Below, in pieces: positions 35,634-49,576 of a stretch of 64,000 nucleotides of DNA. The first letter of the stretch is position 1, and each line of letters begins with the position of its first letter. Both the position numbers and the translations under genes were made by a program. The stretch spans positions 31,569 to 95,568 of the forward strand of contig NZ_BMZI01000005.1 of assembly GCF_014652715.1 (NCBI RefSeq), given 5' to 3'. The notes under the pieces are model-generated. The model was not told the DNA's origin. It saw nothing but the letters and a program-made list of their open reading frames with translations, and searched no databases. This stretch comes from Salinicola rhizosphaerae. GTDB lineage: Bacteria; Pseudomonadota; Gammaproteobacteria; Pseudomonadales; Halomonadaceae.

Positions 35634-37597
35634 CGACCTTCCTTGCGAGTCGCACCATCATGTGACGAAGCGCTTTTCGATGACGACCCGGTCGATGAAG
35701 AGCTCCGGCCGGGCATGGTGTAGCGAAACGACAGAAACTTCTGCGCGTTGCTGATCGCCTCGAACGCGTCCTTGAGATGGTGACGGTCGCGACTGCCGAC
35801 ATGTTCCGGGTCGACGCCGTTATCCGGCTCCGCTCCATGCTCGATCGCCTCGGCCTGATGACGAATCCGTACCATCGACAGAAACTCGAACGCGTAGCGT
35901 AACTTCTCGTTGACGCCCTCCCCCAGCAGCTTGGTCTCGGCGATATCGTCCAGGCGGGCGAAAGTATTCTGAGCCTTCGACCCGCAGGCGAGCGCGTGAA
36001 CGCGAACGAGATCGGTCAACGGCGCCGTTCCTCGTCGCTTGAGGTTGATCGACTTGCGATGCTCGCCGTCCTGCTCCATCACGAACTGGCGGAAGAATCC
36101 CAGCGGTGGGGTGCGATTTCTGGCGTTGCGGGCCAGCGCCGCGAGAAACAGCTGACGCCGGGGCGCGGTCTCGGCGATCAGATCCTGCAGCGTTTCCACC
36201 ATCGGTGCTTCGCCATGAACCGGTGCCAGATCGAAGAAGATCGAGCTGTGCAGCAGACGCTCGCCGTTGGGCTCGTCCATCCACTCGAGAAAATAGCGCT
36301 TCCACACCGAGAGCGGCTTGCGCCAGCGTGGATTGGTCGCCATGACGTCACCCTTGCAGTAGGGATAGCCGCAGGCATTCAGGCCATCGCAGACGAAGTG
36401 CGCCAAGGCCTCGAAGTACTCGCCGTGGCGCTCGGGGTCGTAGCTGTCATCGAGGACCAGAGCGTTGTCCTGGTCGGCGTTGATCGTCGGCTCCTCTCGC
36501 GCCATGGAGCCGAGCACCATGAAGCAGTAGGGAATCGGCGCCGGCCCAAGCTGGGACTCGGCCAGCTCGAGCAGGCGCTGGGTGAATCCACGCCCGATCG
36601 TGGCAAGCGCTCGGCTGATCATCTCCGAATTGGCGCCGTCGGCGACCATGCGCACGAACCCGGTTCGCACCTCGGTCGAGAGTCTGGCGAGCTGCTCCGG
36701 CGTGTTCTGGACGAAGATATTGTTGACCAGGAAGAGACTGCTGTGGGTCTCGTGGCGCACGATATCGGAAAGGTGCAGCACGCCCATCGGCTGGCGGCGG
36801 TGCAGCACCGGTAGATGATGCACCTGATTGCGCAGCATGCAGAGCATGCCCTCGTAGACTGACTCGTCGGACTGGATCACGATGACTCGTGACGACATCA
36901 CCTCGCCCACGGGCGTCTCGGGCGAGAGCCCTTCGGCCAGCACGCGGGTGCAGAAATCGCGGTCGGTGAGAATGCCGGTCAGCTGCCAGTGGCGACCGTC
37001 GCGCCCGGTAAAGGTATAGGCCGAGTGCGTGTCGGTCACGTCGACGACCAGCACGCAAGTTGCGTTGGCATCCCGCATGCGTTGCGCCGCTGCCTGCAGC
37101 GTCGTCGTGGACTCCACCATCTGCGGCTGACGGGTGATCAGCTTGCGCACGCGCGTGGTCATCAGGCCGCTGTCGTCACGCTGCTGCTCGACCGTGACCT
37201 TGAGCCGCCCGCCGGTGTCGACGAACTCGGAGAAGGTGTCGTCCTCGTCGCAGATCGACTCGAAGACGTCCGCTGGCACGAAGTAGATCAGCGTGTCCTC
37301 GATCGCATTGACCGGATAGCGCACGCGGCGGTTACGCAGCAGATCGGAGTAACCGAAGATATCGCCCTCGCCGAGCCGATTGAAGAGCCTGCCGCTGCGC
37401 TGATACATCTCCACGGCGCCGCTGCGGATGTACCACAGCGAGTCGATCGGCTGATCCTTGACCAGCAGCTCGCTGCCGGCCTGGAAATAACGAATCTCGA
37501 CCGCACCGGCCACACGGTCGAGCAGCTCGTCGGGCAAGCTGTCGAAGGGCGCGAACTGCGCCAGGTGGCCGCGAATATCCAGCTGCTCAACGTTCAT
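35630..37597 (-). CDS. cNMP-binding/CBS/DUF294 putative signal-transduction nucleotidyltransferase
   Basis: A 655-residue multidomain protein. In order: a cyclic-nucleotide-binding domain (about 15-130; FQAGSELLVKDQPIDSLWYIRSGAVEM), two CBS domains (about 150-285; TGILTDRDFCTRVLAEGL, HHLPVLH), a DUF294 nucleotidyltransferase core with GSMAREEPTINADQDNALV (G363-S364 and the D-x-D pair 375/377), and a DUF294 C-terminal substrate-binding domain. The family resembles GlnD-like uridylyltransferases, and its targets are unknown. The ATG at 37597 is preceded by GGGAGGG. It forms an operon with the exonuclease, a widespread pairing. Confidence 0.9.
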   Translation of the reverse strand: MNVEQLDIRGHLAQFAPFDSLPDELLDRVAGAVEIRYFQAGSELLVKDQPIDSLWYIRSGAVEMYQRSGRLFNRLGEGDIFGYSDLLRNRRVRYPVNAIEDTLIYFVPADVFESICDEDDTFSEFVDTGGRLKVTVEQQRDDSGLMTTRVRKLITRQPQMVESTTTLQAAAQRMRDANATCVLVVDVTDTHSAYTFTGRDGRHWQLTGILTDRDFCTRVLAEGLSPETPVGEVMSSRVIVIQSDESVYEGMLCMLRNQVHHLPVLHRRQPMGVLHLSDIVRHETHSSLFLVNNIFVQNTPEQLARLSTEVRTGFVRMVADGANSEMISRALATIGRGFTQRLLELAESQLGPAPIPYCFMVLGSMAREEPTINADQDNALVLDDSYDPERHGEYFEALAHFVCDGLNACGYPYCKGDVMATNPRWRKPLSVWKRYFLEWMDEPNGERLLHSSIFFDLAPVHGEAPMVETLQDLIAETAPRRQLFLAALARNARNRTPPLGFFRQFVMEQDGEHRKSINLKRRGTAPLTDLVRVHALACGSKAQNTFARLDDIAETKLLGEGVNEKLRYAFEFLSMVRIRHQAEAIEHGAEPDNGVDPEHVGSRDRHHLKDAFEAISNAQKFLSFRYTMPGRSSSSTGSSSKSASSHDGATRKEGR

Positions 37598-37780
37598 GGG
37601 TCCCTCCCCGTCGCCAAGGGGCATTGTCCGGGGCGCTGCGCAATGGCGTCAATCGCCCTATCGGCTTGATAGACCTAGGAAACGAGAGACTAGGGAAAAG
37701 ATAGACCCGAGAAACAAGCGAACAGCGAAATGAAAAAAAAAGGAAACGAGACACGTCAGCGAAGACCGGGCGCGGCGACC

Positions 37781-39049
37781 TCAGGCGCTGTTCGCCTCGG
37801 GTAACGGCGTCGGGTGCTTGCCCTCCACCCAGCCGAGGCTGCCGCTATCGGTCGGGCGGAACCAGTCGAGCGTTTCCGCCAGCCGCACGACGCTGCCGAC
37901 CACGATCAGCGTTGGCGGTTGCGGTGCCCTCTCCGCGAGACTTGGCGGCAGCGTCTGCAGCGAGCCCAGATGCACCCGCTGATTCGCCGTCGTGCCCTGC
38001 TCGATCAGGGCCAGCGGCGTATCAAACGCCATGCCATGTGCCATGAGCTCCGCGCGGATGAGCTCGAGCGCGCCGAGCCCCATGTAGAAGACGAGCGTCT
38101 GGCCGCCAGCGGCTAGCGTCGACCAGTCCAGGTCGCAACTGCCGTTCTTGAGGTGCCCGGTCACGAAGCGCACCGACTGGGCGTGATCGCGATGGGTCAA
38201 CGGCACGCCGGCGTAGGCGGCGCAGCCCGAGGCGGCGGTGATCCCCGGCACCACCTCGAACTCGATGCCGGCTTCGACCAGCGCCTCCAGCTCTTCACCG
38301 CCCCGCCCGAAGATGAACGGATCGCCGCCTTTCAGTCGCACGACATCCAGCCCGGCACGCGCCCAGTCGACCAGGGCCTGGTTGATGCCCTCCTGCGGCA
38401 CGCTGTGCCGGGAACGCGCCTTGCCGACGTAGAGCCGCCTGGCCTCGGGATTGGCGAGCGCCAGGATCTCGGCGCTCACCAGCCGGTCGTGGATCACCAC
38501 ATCCGCCCGCTGCAGGCGCTTCAGCGCCTTCAACGTCAATAGTTCCGGATCACCGGGGCCGGCGCCGACCAGCGCGACCCGCCCACGCCGCCAGCGCCCG
38601 ACCGGCGTTTCGCGTTCGGCCACCGTCACCCGCGGCGGCAGACGCACGCTGCTGAGTTCCGGATGTGCCGGCACGTGGACCGCGACCCGCGCCTCACGCG
38701 CCCACTCGGCAAGGCGCCGATCGGTCTCGATATCGCCGCTGGCCACCAGCCAGAGCTGCCCCGCCGCCGGCTTTGGTAGATCGTCGCGAATCTGCCACCG
38801 CTGATTCTCGCAGAGTGCCACCAGGCCTGGCATCGGCGTCACCGCGTGAACGCTCAGCGCGTCCGTCAGATCGACGAAGCGGCGCGCCAGCGACAGCGCC
38901 TCAGCGCCGCCGCCGATCAGACGCACGTCAAGCTGTTCGGGATCGTACTGCAGTGTCAGGGTTTCAAGAGCAGATCGAGTCACGGTTCGAACCATCGGTT
39001 GGCGCGGCAACAGGCAGCTTCCGGGCATGAAGCCGCTGGTTGCCGGCAT
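37781..39049 (-). CDS. Uroporphyrinogen-III C-methyltransferase with degenerate CysG-type N-terminus
   Basis: The C-terminal part (from about residue 155) is a full SUMT/CobA domain making precorrin-2 for siroheme: [63 protein letters not shown] and YMGLG. The first ~150 residues resemble the dehydrogenase/ferrochelatase half of CysG ([17 protein letters not shown]) but are shorter than the usual ~210 and diverged, so NAD-dependent ring oxidation may be lost. Start choice is uncertain: ATGs at 39049, 39028 and 38995 all lack a good ribosome site. Confidence 0.8.
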   Translation of the reverse strand: MPATSGFMPGSCLLPRQPMVRTVTRSALETLTLQYDPEQLDVRLIGGGAEALSLARRFVDLTDALSVHAVTPMPGLVALCENQRWQIRDDLPKPAAGQLWLVASGDIETDRRLAEWAREARVAVHVPAHPELSSVRLPPRVTVAERETPVGRWRRGRVALVGAGPGDPELLTLKALKRLQRADVVIHDRLVSAEILALANPEARRLYVGKARSRHSVPQEGINQALVDWARAGLDVVRLKGGDPFIFGRGGEELEALVEAGIEFEVVPGITAASGCAAYAGVPLTHRDHAQSVRFVTGHLKNGSCDLDWSTLAAGGQTLVFYMGLGALELIRAELMAHGMAFDTPLALIEQGTTANQRVHLGSLQTLPPSLAERAPQPPTLIVVGSVVRLAETLDWFRPTDSGSLGWVEGKHPTPLPEANSA

Positions 39050-39122
39050 TTAACGATCAGCGCATTGTAAACGCCCCTCCGACGAGGGCGAAGGAACGCT
39101 TTTTCACACGGTTATAACCGAA

Positions 39123-39154
39123 GACGCCTTCACCGCAACCGCAGTGAAGGCGTC
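39123..39154 (-). terminator. Hairpin downstream of serS
   Basis: GACGCCTTCAC (39123-39133) pairs perfectly with GTGAAGGCGTC (39144-39154), 38 bp beyond the serS stop. The T content after the stem is modest, so termination may be partial. Confidence 0.55.
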
Positions 39155-39191
39155 GAGCTGGCTATCGATGATCCGGCGTTCCCGGCGAGGT

Positions 39192-44020
<4,829 letters not shown>

Positions 44021-44150
44021 CAGCGATGAACCATGAGCTATCTTTGGGCAAGCCGCGCCCCCGACTGACGACCCGCGATACGTCTCGGGGCCGGTATCTG
44101 ACGACAACTTTTCGACGACAACACCCTGACGACCACGGAAGCGCCCTGCC

Positions 44151-44594
44151 ATGACAGAAGCCAGACACGTCGTCTGCCCGCACTGCCTCGCCGTCAATCG
44201 CGTGGCCGATACGCGGCTCGACGACCGGCCCAACTGCGGCCGCTGCCAAAACGCGCTCTTCACCGGTGCGCCATTGACGCTGGACTCGGCGAATTTCGAC
44301 CGCTTCATCTCGCGCAGCGACCTGCCGATTCTGGTCGACTTCTGGGCCGACTGGTGCGGCCCTTGCAAGGCCATGGCGCCCGGTTTTGCCAGCGCGGCGA
44401 AAACGCTCGAGCCACGGATCGTGCTCGCCAAGCTCGATACCGAGGCCGCAACCGATGTCGCCTCGCGCTTCGGCATTCGCAGCATCCCGACGCTGATTCT
44501 GTTTCGTGGCGGCCGCGAGATGGCGCGCCAGGCCGGCGCCATGCGGCAGCCGGATATCGTGAGCTGGGTCCAGCGACAACTCGCCACAGCCTGA
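44151..44594 (+). CDS. trxC: Thioredoxin 2
   Basis: TrxC is a zinc-containing cytoplasmic thioredoxin. The 147-residue protein has an N-terminal zinc ribbon with CPHC and CGRC pairs (about 9-12 and 29-32) and the thioredoxin domain with active site WCGPC (FWADWCGPCKAM) and the cis-Pro region SIPTLILFRGG. Length agrees with E. coli TrxC (139). It lies 130 bp behind ydiJ and may be read from the same transcript. Confidence 0.96.
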   Translation: MTEARHVVCPHCLAVNRVADTRLDDRPNCGRCQNALFTGAPLTLDSANFDRFISRSDLPILVDFWADWCGPCKAMAPGFASAAKTLEPRIVLAKLDTEAATDVASRFGIRSIPTLILFRGGREMARQAGAMRQPDIVSWVQRQLATA

Positions 44595-44681
44595 TTCATC
44601 ACGCATCGAGCGCCCGGCATTGCATCGGGTGTGCGCCGTCGCTAGTCTGCGCGCTTTTCAGACCGCCCCGGAGAGATCGCC

Positions 44682-46481
44682 ATGGAAAATGCTGCCCTTG
44701 CCCTGACCGGCATCGGCCTGCTGGCGCTGGTTTGCCAATGGCTCGCCTGGCAGCTGCGGGTGCCGGCCATTCTGCCGCTGCTGATCGCGGGCGTAGCCGC
44801 CGGTCCGGTCACTGGCATTCTCGAGCCCGACGCCGTGCTCGGGGACCTGCTGTTTCCGCTGGTCTCTCTGGCGGTCGCGGTCATTCTGTTCGAGGGGGCA
44901 CTGACGCTCGATTTTCGTGAGCTGCGCGGTCACGGCCGCACGGTCAGCCGCTTGGTGACCTGGGGCGCACTGATCACGGCGCTGATCGGCATCGCGGCGG
45001 CACACCTGATGCTCGGGCTATCGTGGGAGATGGCCAGCGTGCTCGGCGCGCTGCTGGTCGTCACCGGCCCGACGGTCGTATTGCCGCTGCTGCAGACGCT
45101 GCGCGCCCGCGAGCACGTGAGTCAGATCCTGCGCTGGGAAGGCATTCTGATCGATCCGATCGGTGCCATCGGCGCGGTCCTGGTCTACGAGTACGTGGCG
45201 CTGGGGGCCTCCAACGGTGCTGCCACTCACACGCTGGTCAACTTCGCGCAGACCGCAATCATCGGCTTCGGGCTGGGCACCGCCGGCGGCTATCTCTGGG
45301 GTAGCGTGCTGCGCCATTACTGGCTGCCGCAGCGCCTGCACAGCTTCGGCACCTTGATGATCATGCTGACGCTCTATACCGCGTCCAACACCCTGTTCCA
45401 CGAATCGGGGCTGCTGACCGTCACCGTCATGGGCGTGTGGATGGCCAACATGCGCGGCGTGCCGACGCAGCCCATTCTGGAATTCAAGGAAACCCTGTCG
45501 ATTCTGCTGATCTCGGGGCTATTCATTCTGCTGGCCGCACGCCTGAGCCTCGAACAGCTCAACCTGCTCTCCTGGCAGGCCTGGGCATTTCTGGCGATTC
45601 TGGTCTGGCTGGCGCGACCGCTGGCGGTCTGGCTGTGTACGCTGGGGAGCTCGTTGAGCTGGCGCGAGAAAGCCCTGCTGGCCTGGCTCTCCCCTCGCGG
45701 TATCGTCGCCGCGGCGGTGGCTTCGCTGTTCGCCATTCAACTCGAGGCGCTTGACGTGCCCGGCGCGGAGCTGCTGGTGCCGGTCACCTTTCTGGTGATC
45801 ATCAGCACGGTCGTGGTTCAGAGCCTGCTCTCGCGGCCGCTGGCCCGTCTGCTCAAGGTGAGCGCACCGCCCCCCTCCGGTTTCTTGATCGTCGGCGCCA
45901 ATCCGGTCGCACGGGCCTTCGGCAAGACACTGCAGGAAGCGGGGTTCTCGGTACGCCTTTGCGACCACAACTGGGATGCCATTCAGGAAGCGAGGATGGG
46001 CAGTCTGCCAACCTATTATGGCAACCCGCTTTCCGAGCACGCGGGTCAGCATCTGGGCCTGACCGGCCTCGGTCACATGTTGCCGCTGTCGCCCTACCGG
46101 GAGCTCAACAATCTGGCCGCGCTGCACTTCGAGCACATTCTCGGCCACGGCAACGTCTTCCGGCTGGCGGTGGAGTCCTCCCGCAACGCCCGCCGTCATC
46201 ATCAGCAGGCCTTGGCTCACCTGCCGCTGCTGTTCGACGGCAATACGACGTTCACCAAGCTCTCCAGCCTGATCGCGCAGGGAGCGGCGATCCGCCACGC
46301 CAATATCAGCGAAAGCTTCGATATCGACGACTACCGACGCATACACCAGGATCGGCTGCTGACACTGTTCACTATCTCGACCAGCGGTCGTATTCGTATC
46401 GCGACAGCCGAGAAGCCCCTCAATCCCAAGGCCGGGGACACGCTGATCAGCCTGATTTTCCCTGACTCACCGGAATTCTGA
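44682..46481 (+). CDS. CPA-type cation:proton antiporter with C-terminal TrkA-N-like domain
   Basis: A 599-residue inner-membrane exchanger, probably Na+(K+)/H+. The first ~390 residues give 12-13 helices with ILPLLIAGVAAGPVTG and LEGILIDPIGAIG-like sequence (WEGILIDPIGAI), the acidic motif of CPA1/NhaP proteins; SPRGIVAAAVASLFA is the conserved Arg-containing helix. A Rossmann-like regulatory region follows (FLIVGANPVARAFGKTLQEAGF, about 405-520), as in KefC/NhaP2 types, and a TrkA-C-like end. It fits ion homeostasis of a halophile. Confidence 0.88.
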   Translation: MENAALALTGIGLLALVCQWLAWQLRVPAILPLLIAGVAAGPVTGILEPDAVLGDLLFPLVSLAVAVILFEGALTLDFRELRGHGRTVSRLVTWGALITALIGIAAAHLMLGLSWEMASVLGALLVVTGPTVVLPLLQTLRAREHVSQILRWEGILIDPIGAIGAVLVYEYVALGASNGAATHTLVNFAQTAIIGFGLGTAGGYLWGSVLRHYWLPQRLHSFGTLMIMLTLYTASNTLFHESGLLTVTVMGVWMANMRGVPTQPILEFKETLSILLISGLFILLAARLSLEQLNLLSWQAWAFLAILVWLARPLAVWLCTLGSSLSWREKALLAWLSPRGIVAAAVASLFAIQLEALDVPGAELLVPVTFLVIISTVVVQSLLSRPLARLLKVSAPPPSGFLIVGANPVARAFGKTLQEAGFSVRLCDHNWDAIQEARMGSLPTYYGNPLSEHAGQHLGLTGLGHMLPLSPYRELNNLAALHFEHILGHGNVFRLAVESSRNARRHHQQALAHLPLLFDGNTTFTKLSSLIAQGAAIRHANISESFDIDDYRRIHQDRLLTLFTISTSGRIRIATAEKPLNPKAGDTLISLIFPDSPEF

Positions 46482-46500
46482 CACGCGCCCCCAAACGACG

Positions 46501-46534
46501 ACACCGCCAGCCCCGAAGCGAGCTGACGGTGTCG
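46501..46534 (+). terminator. Possible hairpin after the antiporter gene
   Basis: GACACCGCCAGC (46501-46512) pairs with GCTGACGGTGTC (46523-46534) with one mismatch, 20 bp after the stop. No T run follows, so its role as a terminator is uncertain. Confidence 0.35.
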
Positions 46535-46575
46535 ATGCCGGCGTCCGGCCACAGCGGTGGCTGGGGTCGCCGCGT

Positions 46576-46733
46576 TAGGCTTTGTCTGAAAAGTCCACGA
46601 GCGAAGGCCAGACAAGGCAAAAATTGGCAAAAGAAGGACCGGGCTGGCGCTCCAGTTTACGGGTGTAAATGAGCATCTTGAGCCGTTTTTTAACACTGTA
46701 TGGGCAAGCGCAGTGCTTTTCAGACATGGCCTA
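46576..46733. mobile_element. MITE-like element with 18-bp terminal inverted repeats
   Basis: The 158-bp segment begins TAGGCTTTGTCTGAAAAG and ends CTTTTCAGACATGGCCTA; the ends are inverted repeats with two mismatches in 18. It has no ORF of note. Both ends carry TA, which could be a TA target duplication as made by IS630/Tc1-type transposases. The right end supplies the TAG stop codon of trpC. Confidence 0.6.
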
Positions 46734-47543
46734 GAAGAACAATTTTCGCAGCGCAGCGCCCGGCTCTGGCTCACGCATGAACGCCTCGCCGACGAGGAAG
46801 GCGTTGACGTCGTATTCACGCATGCGCTCGACGTCGTCACGGGTGTGGATACCGGATTCGGTCACCACGGTGACACCCTTCGGGATGCGCTTGAGCATTT
46901 CGAAGGTAGTTTCCAGTGACGTCTCGAAAGTGCGCAGATCGCGGTTGTTGATGCCGACCAGCGGCAGATCCAGCGTCAGCGCCCGCTCGAGCTCGAAGAT
47001 ATCGTGAACCTCGACCAGCACGTCCATGCCAAGCGCCGTCGCCTGCTGATGAAGATCCTTGAGCTGGGTATCATCGAGTGCCGCGACGATCAGCAGGATG
47101 CAGTCGGCGCCAATACCGCGAGCCTCGGCGACCTGGTAGCTCTCGATGATGAAATCCTTGCGAATGACCGGCAGCTCGCAGGCCTCGCGGGCGGCGATCA
47201 GATAATCTTCGTGCCCCTGAAAAAAGTCGGCGTCGGTGAGCACGGAGAGACAGCTCGCGCCGGCCGCGGCGTAGTCGACGGCGATATCGGCGGGCCGAAA
47301 GTCCTCGCGAATTACCCCCTTCGACGGCGAGGCCTTCTTGATCTCGGCGATCACCGCCGGATCGCCGCCGCGGATGCAGTCATCCAGCGCCTTCACGAAA
47401 CCGCGGGGAGCACCTTGCGCCATGGCGCGCTGCAACCACGCCTGCTCACTGGTCTCGGCTCGCCGCGTCGCGATCTCTTCACGCTTGCGCGTCAGGATCT
47501 TGGCAAGAATGGTGGGCAATTCATGATTGGCGTTGTCGGTCAT
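46731..47543 (-). CDS. trpC: Indole-3-glycerol-phosphate synthase
   Basis: TrpC closes the indole ring in tryptophan synthesis. The 270-residue TIM barrel has [17 protein letters not shown] at the N-terminus, [17 protein letters not shown] (active-site Lys), [30 protein letters not shown] and [10 protein letters not shown]. It is monofunctional (no TrpF part). Last gene of trpGDC. Its TAG stop lies in the terminal repeat of the adjacent MITE-like element, so the original C-terminus may have been slightly different. Confidence 0.97.
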   Translation of the reverse strand: MTDNANHELPTILAKILTRKREEIATRRAETSEQAWLQRAMAQGAPRGFVKALDDCIRGGDPAVIAEIKKASPSKGVIREDFRPADIAVDYAAAGASCLSVLTDADFFQGHEDYLIAAREACELPVIRKDFIIESYQVAEARGIGADCILLIVAALDDTQLKDLHQQATALGMDVLVEVHDIFELERALTLDLPLVGINNRDLRTFETSLETTFEMLKRIPKGVTVVTESGIHTRDDVERMREYDVNAFLVGEAFMREPEPGAALRKLFF

Positions 47544-47615
47544 GCGACGGCTCCCGTGGCGGCGCTGGCATGGTAAAAGGTGATAGGCGAGATGAGGTGT
47601 CTCACTACTGGCCCC

Positions 47616-48635
47616 TCACTGCTGGAAAACGCGAGTGAAGTCGGCAAGCTCCTTGAGCTTCTCCAGCGGTAGCTTCGAGGCCTGGGCGTCCTGCGCCATC
47701 AGCACCCCTTCCTGCAGCGAATCGGAGACACCCGCGGCGAAGAGTGCGGACCCCGCATTCAGCGCAACAATGTCGCCGGCGGGCCCCTTGCCCACCAAGG
47801 CGTCTTTCACCAGCTTGAGGCTATCCTCGGCAGTGACCACCTTGAGCGGCGCCAGCGACTGACGCTCGATGCCCAGCGATTCCGGCGTGATGGTGTATTC
47901 GTGAATCTCGCCGTCTCGCAGCTCGGCGACCTGTGTGGGGGCAGCCAGCGAGATCTCGTCCAGACCGTCCTCTGCGTGAACCACCAGCACGTGACGACTA
48001 CCGAGCTTGCGCAGCGATTCGGCGACCAGCGGCACCAGATGCGGTGCATAGACGCCAAGCAGTTGGTTAGGCGCGCTGGCTGGATTGGTCAACGGGCCGA
48101 GAATGTTGAAGATGGTGCGCACGCCCATCTCGCGACGAGGGCCAATCGCGTGGCGCATCGCCTGATGATGGCGTGGCGCGAACATGAAGCCGACGCCGAC
48201 CTGCTCGATGCAGCGCGCGATGGTCGCGGCATCCAGATCGAGATAGATGCCAGCCACATCGAACAAGTCAGCACTGCCGGCAGACGAGGAGACGCCGCGA
48301 TTGCCGTGCTTGGCGACGTGCCCGCCAGCTGCGGCAACGACGAAGCTCGAAGCCGTCGACACGTTGAACAGATTGGCACCGTCGCCACCGGTACCCACGA
48401 TGTCGACGATATTGTCGCAGTCCAGCGCGACCGGCTGCATCAGCTCGCGCATGACCTGGGCCGCAGCCGTGATCTCGTCCGCCGTCTCGCCTTTCATCGC
48501 CAGCCCGATCAGGAAGCCGGCAATCTGCGAATCGGTCGCCTCGCCGGTCATGATGGTGCGCATGATGGCATGCGTATCGTCATAGCCGAGGTCCTGGTGG
48601 CGCATGAGCGCGCCGATGGCATCCCGCATCTGCAT
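47616..48635 (-). CDS. trpD: Anthranilate phosphoribosyltransferase
   Basis: TrpD adds phosphoribosyl to anthranilate. The 339-residue protein has the PRPP loop DIVGTGGDGANLFNVST, KHGNRGVSSSAGSADLFD and GPLTNPA (ILGPLTNPASAPNQLLGVY). Start is either the ATG at 48635 or the third codon. It lies 39 bp after trpG and 72 bp before trpC on the minus strand. Confidence 0.97.
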   Translation of the reverse strand: MQMRDAIGALMRHQDLGYDDTHAIMRTIMTGEATDSQIAGFLIGLAMKGETADEITAAAQVMRELMQPVALDCDNIVDIVGTGGDGANLFNVSTASSFVVAAAGGHVAKHGNRGVSSSAGSADLFDVAGIYLDLDAATIARCIEQVGVGFMFAPRHHQAMRHAIGPRREMGVRTIFNILGPLTNPASAPNQLLGVYAPHLVPLVAESLRKLGSRHVLVVHAEDGLDEISLAAPTQVAELRDGEIHEYTITPESLGIERQSLAPLKVVTAEDSLKLVKDALVGKGPAGDIVALNAGSALFAAGVSDSLQEGVLMAQDAQASKLPLEKLKELADFTRVFQQ

Positions 48636-48674
48636 GTCGATATCCTCTCTATCCGGTTTCAGGTCTGTCCGGTG

Positions 48675-49262
48675 TCAGGCGCGCCGCTTCAGAAAATTGG
48701 CCAGCAGTTCGTGGCCCTGGCGCGACAGAATCGACTCGGGATGAAATTGTACGCCTTCGATATCCAGCGTCTTGTGCTTGAGCCCCATGATCAGGCCGGG
48801 CGTAGGATCGTCGTCATCGACCCACGCGGTGACCGCCAGACAGTCGGGCAACGTGTTCTGATCCACCACCAGCGAGTGATAGCGCGTGACTTCCAGCGGA
48901 TCCTCCAGCCCCTCGAACACCCCTTCACCACGGTGACGGATCGCCGATGTCTTGCCATGCATGACCTGCGGCGCGCGAATGACATCGCCGCCATAGACCT
49001 GACCGATCGCCTGATGTCCGAGACAGACGCCCAGTATCGGCAGCTTGCCGGCGAAGTGGCGGATCGCCTCCATAGAGATACCCGCTTCGCTCGGCGTACA
49101 GGGGCCGGGCGAAACGACAAGATGCGTCGGCGCCAGCCGCTCGAGCTCGGCGAGATCGACCTCGTCGTTCCGTACCGTCACCACATCCGCGCCCAGCTCG
49201 CCCAGATACTGGACGATGTTGAACGTGAAGCTGTCGTAATTGTCGATCATGAGAACTGACAT
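48675..49262 (-). CDS. trpG: Anthranilate synthase glutamine amidotransferase subunit
   Basis: TrpG supplies ammonia from glutamine for anthranilate synthase and probably also for PabB. The 195-residue class I amidotransferase has [32 protein letters not shown], the nucleophile Cys in [15 protein letters not shown] and the His-Glu pair in VQFHPESI. trpE is not adjacent, so the synthase large subunit is encoded elsewhere. It is the first structural gene after the trp attenuator. Confidence 0.97.
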   Translation of the reverse strand: MSVLMIDNYDSFTFNIVQYLGELGADVVTVRNDEVDLAELERLAPTHLVVSPGPCTPSEAGISMEAIRHFAGKLPILGVCLGHQAIGQVYGGDVIRAPQVMHGKTSAIRHRGEGVFEGLEDPLEVTRYHSLVVDQNTLPDCLAVTAWVDDDDPTPGLIMGLKHKTLDIEGVQFHPESILSRQGHELLANFLKRRA

Positions 49263-49370
49263 GGCGCTGGATTCCCGATTTCCGTCGATAAAGGTGTGCG
49301 CTGGTTCCGGTGGACCGGAGCGCGTTGCTCATGCCGGCCTTCCAGGGGCGAGGTCCACAGGTCGGGACCA

Positions 49371-49397
49371 TAAAAAATGCCGCCCGGGGGCGGCATT
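49371..49397 (-). terminator. trp attenuator terminator (region 3:4)
   Basis: On the minus strand AATGCCGCCC pairs with GGGCGGCATT around CC and is followed by a T run (GCATTTTTTA). The left arm can alternatively pair with AGGGCGGC at 49427-49434, giving an antiterminator. It lies between the trp leader peptide and trpG. Confidence 0.88.
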
Positions 49398-49438
49398 GCT
49401 GAAACGAATTCTTCAGACACTGGCGAGCCGCCCTGCTT

Positions 49439-49489
49439 TCAAAGGCGCCACCACCACTGGATCGATTGATAGCTGCTTGCTGTCTTCAT
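49439..49489 (-). CDS. trpL: trp operon leader peptide
   Basis: A 16-codon ORF encoding MKTASSYQSIQWWWRL with three successive TGG codons (49456-49448). It is followed by a region 2 segment (AGGGCGGCTCGCCA, 49421-49434) that can pair either with the Trp-codon region (TGGCG with CGCCA) or with the terminator's left arm. Ribosome stalling at the Trp codons when tRNA-Trp is uncharged should favour the 2:3 antiterminator and allow trpGDC transcription. A promoter-like sequence lies about 30-60 bp upstream. The ribosome site is weak. Confidence 0.85.
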   Translation of the reverse strand: MKTASSYQSIQWWWRL

Positions 49490-49517
49490 GCCAAGTCTCG
49501 GCCGTGTCTTGATGACC

Positions 49518-49550
49518 GGTATAGTGCCGCGCTGGCGCCGCTCGTGTCAA
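49518..49550 (-). promoter_or_regulatory. Promoter of the trpL-trpGDC operon
   Basis: On the minus strand, TTGACA (49550-49545) is a perfect -35; the -10 is CACTAT or ACTATA at about 49526-49520, 18-19 bp away. Transcription would start near 49512, just before the leader peptide. No TrpR-type operator was seen. Confidence 0.7.
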
Positions 49551-49576
49551 TTCGCCAGGCCGCGCCTCGGCGCGGT

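Noticed and set aside
37733-37801. Short plus-strand ORF beginning ATG AAA AAA AAA near the cysG-like stop
   Set aside because: 24 codons, no ribosome site, antisense to the end of the cysG-like gene; the poly-A run alone makes it look like a start.
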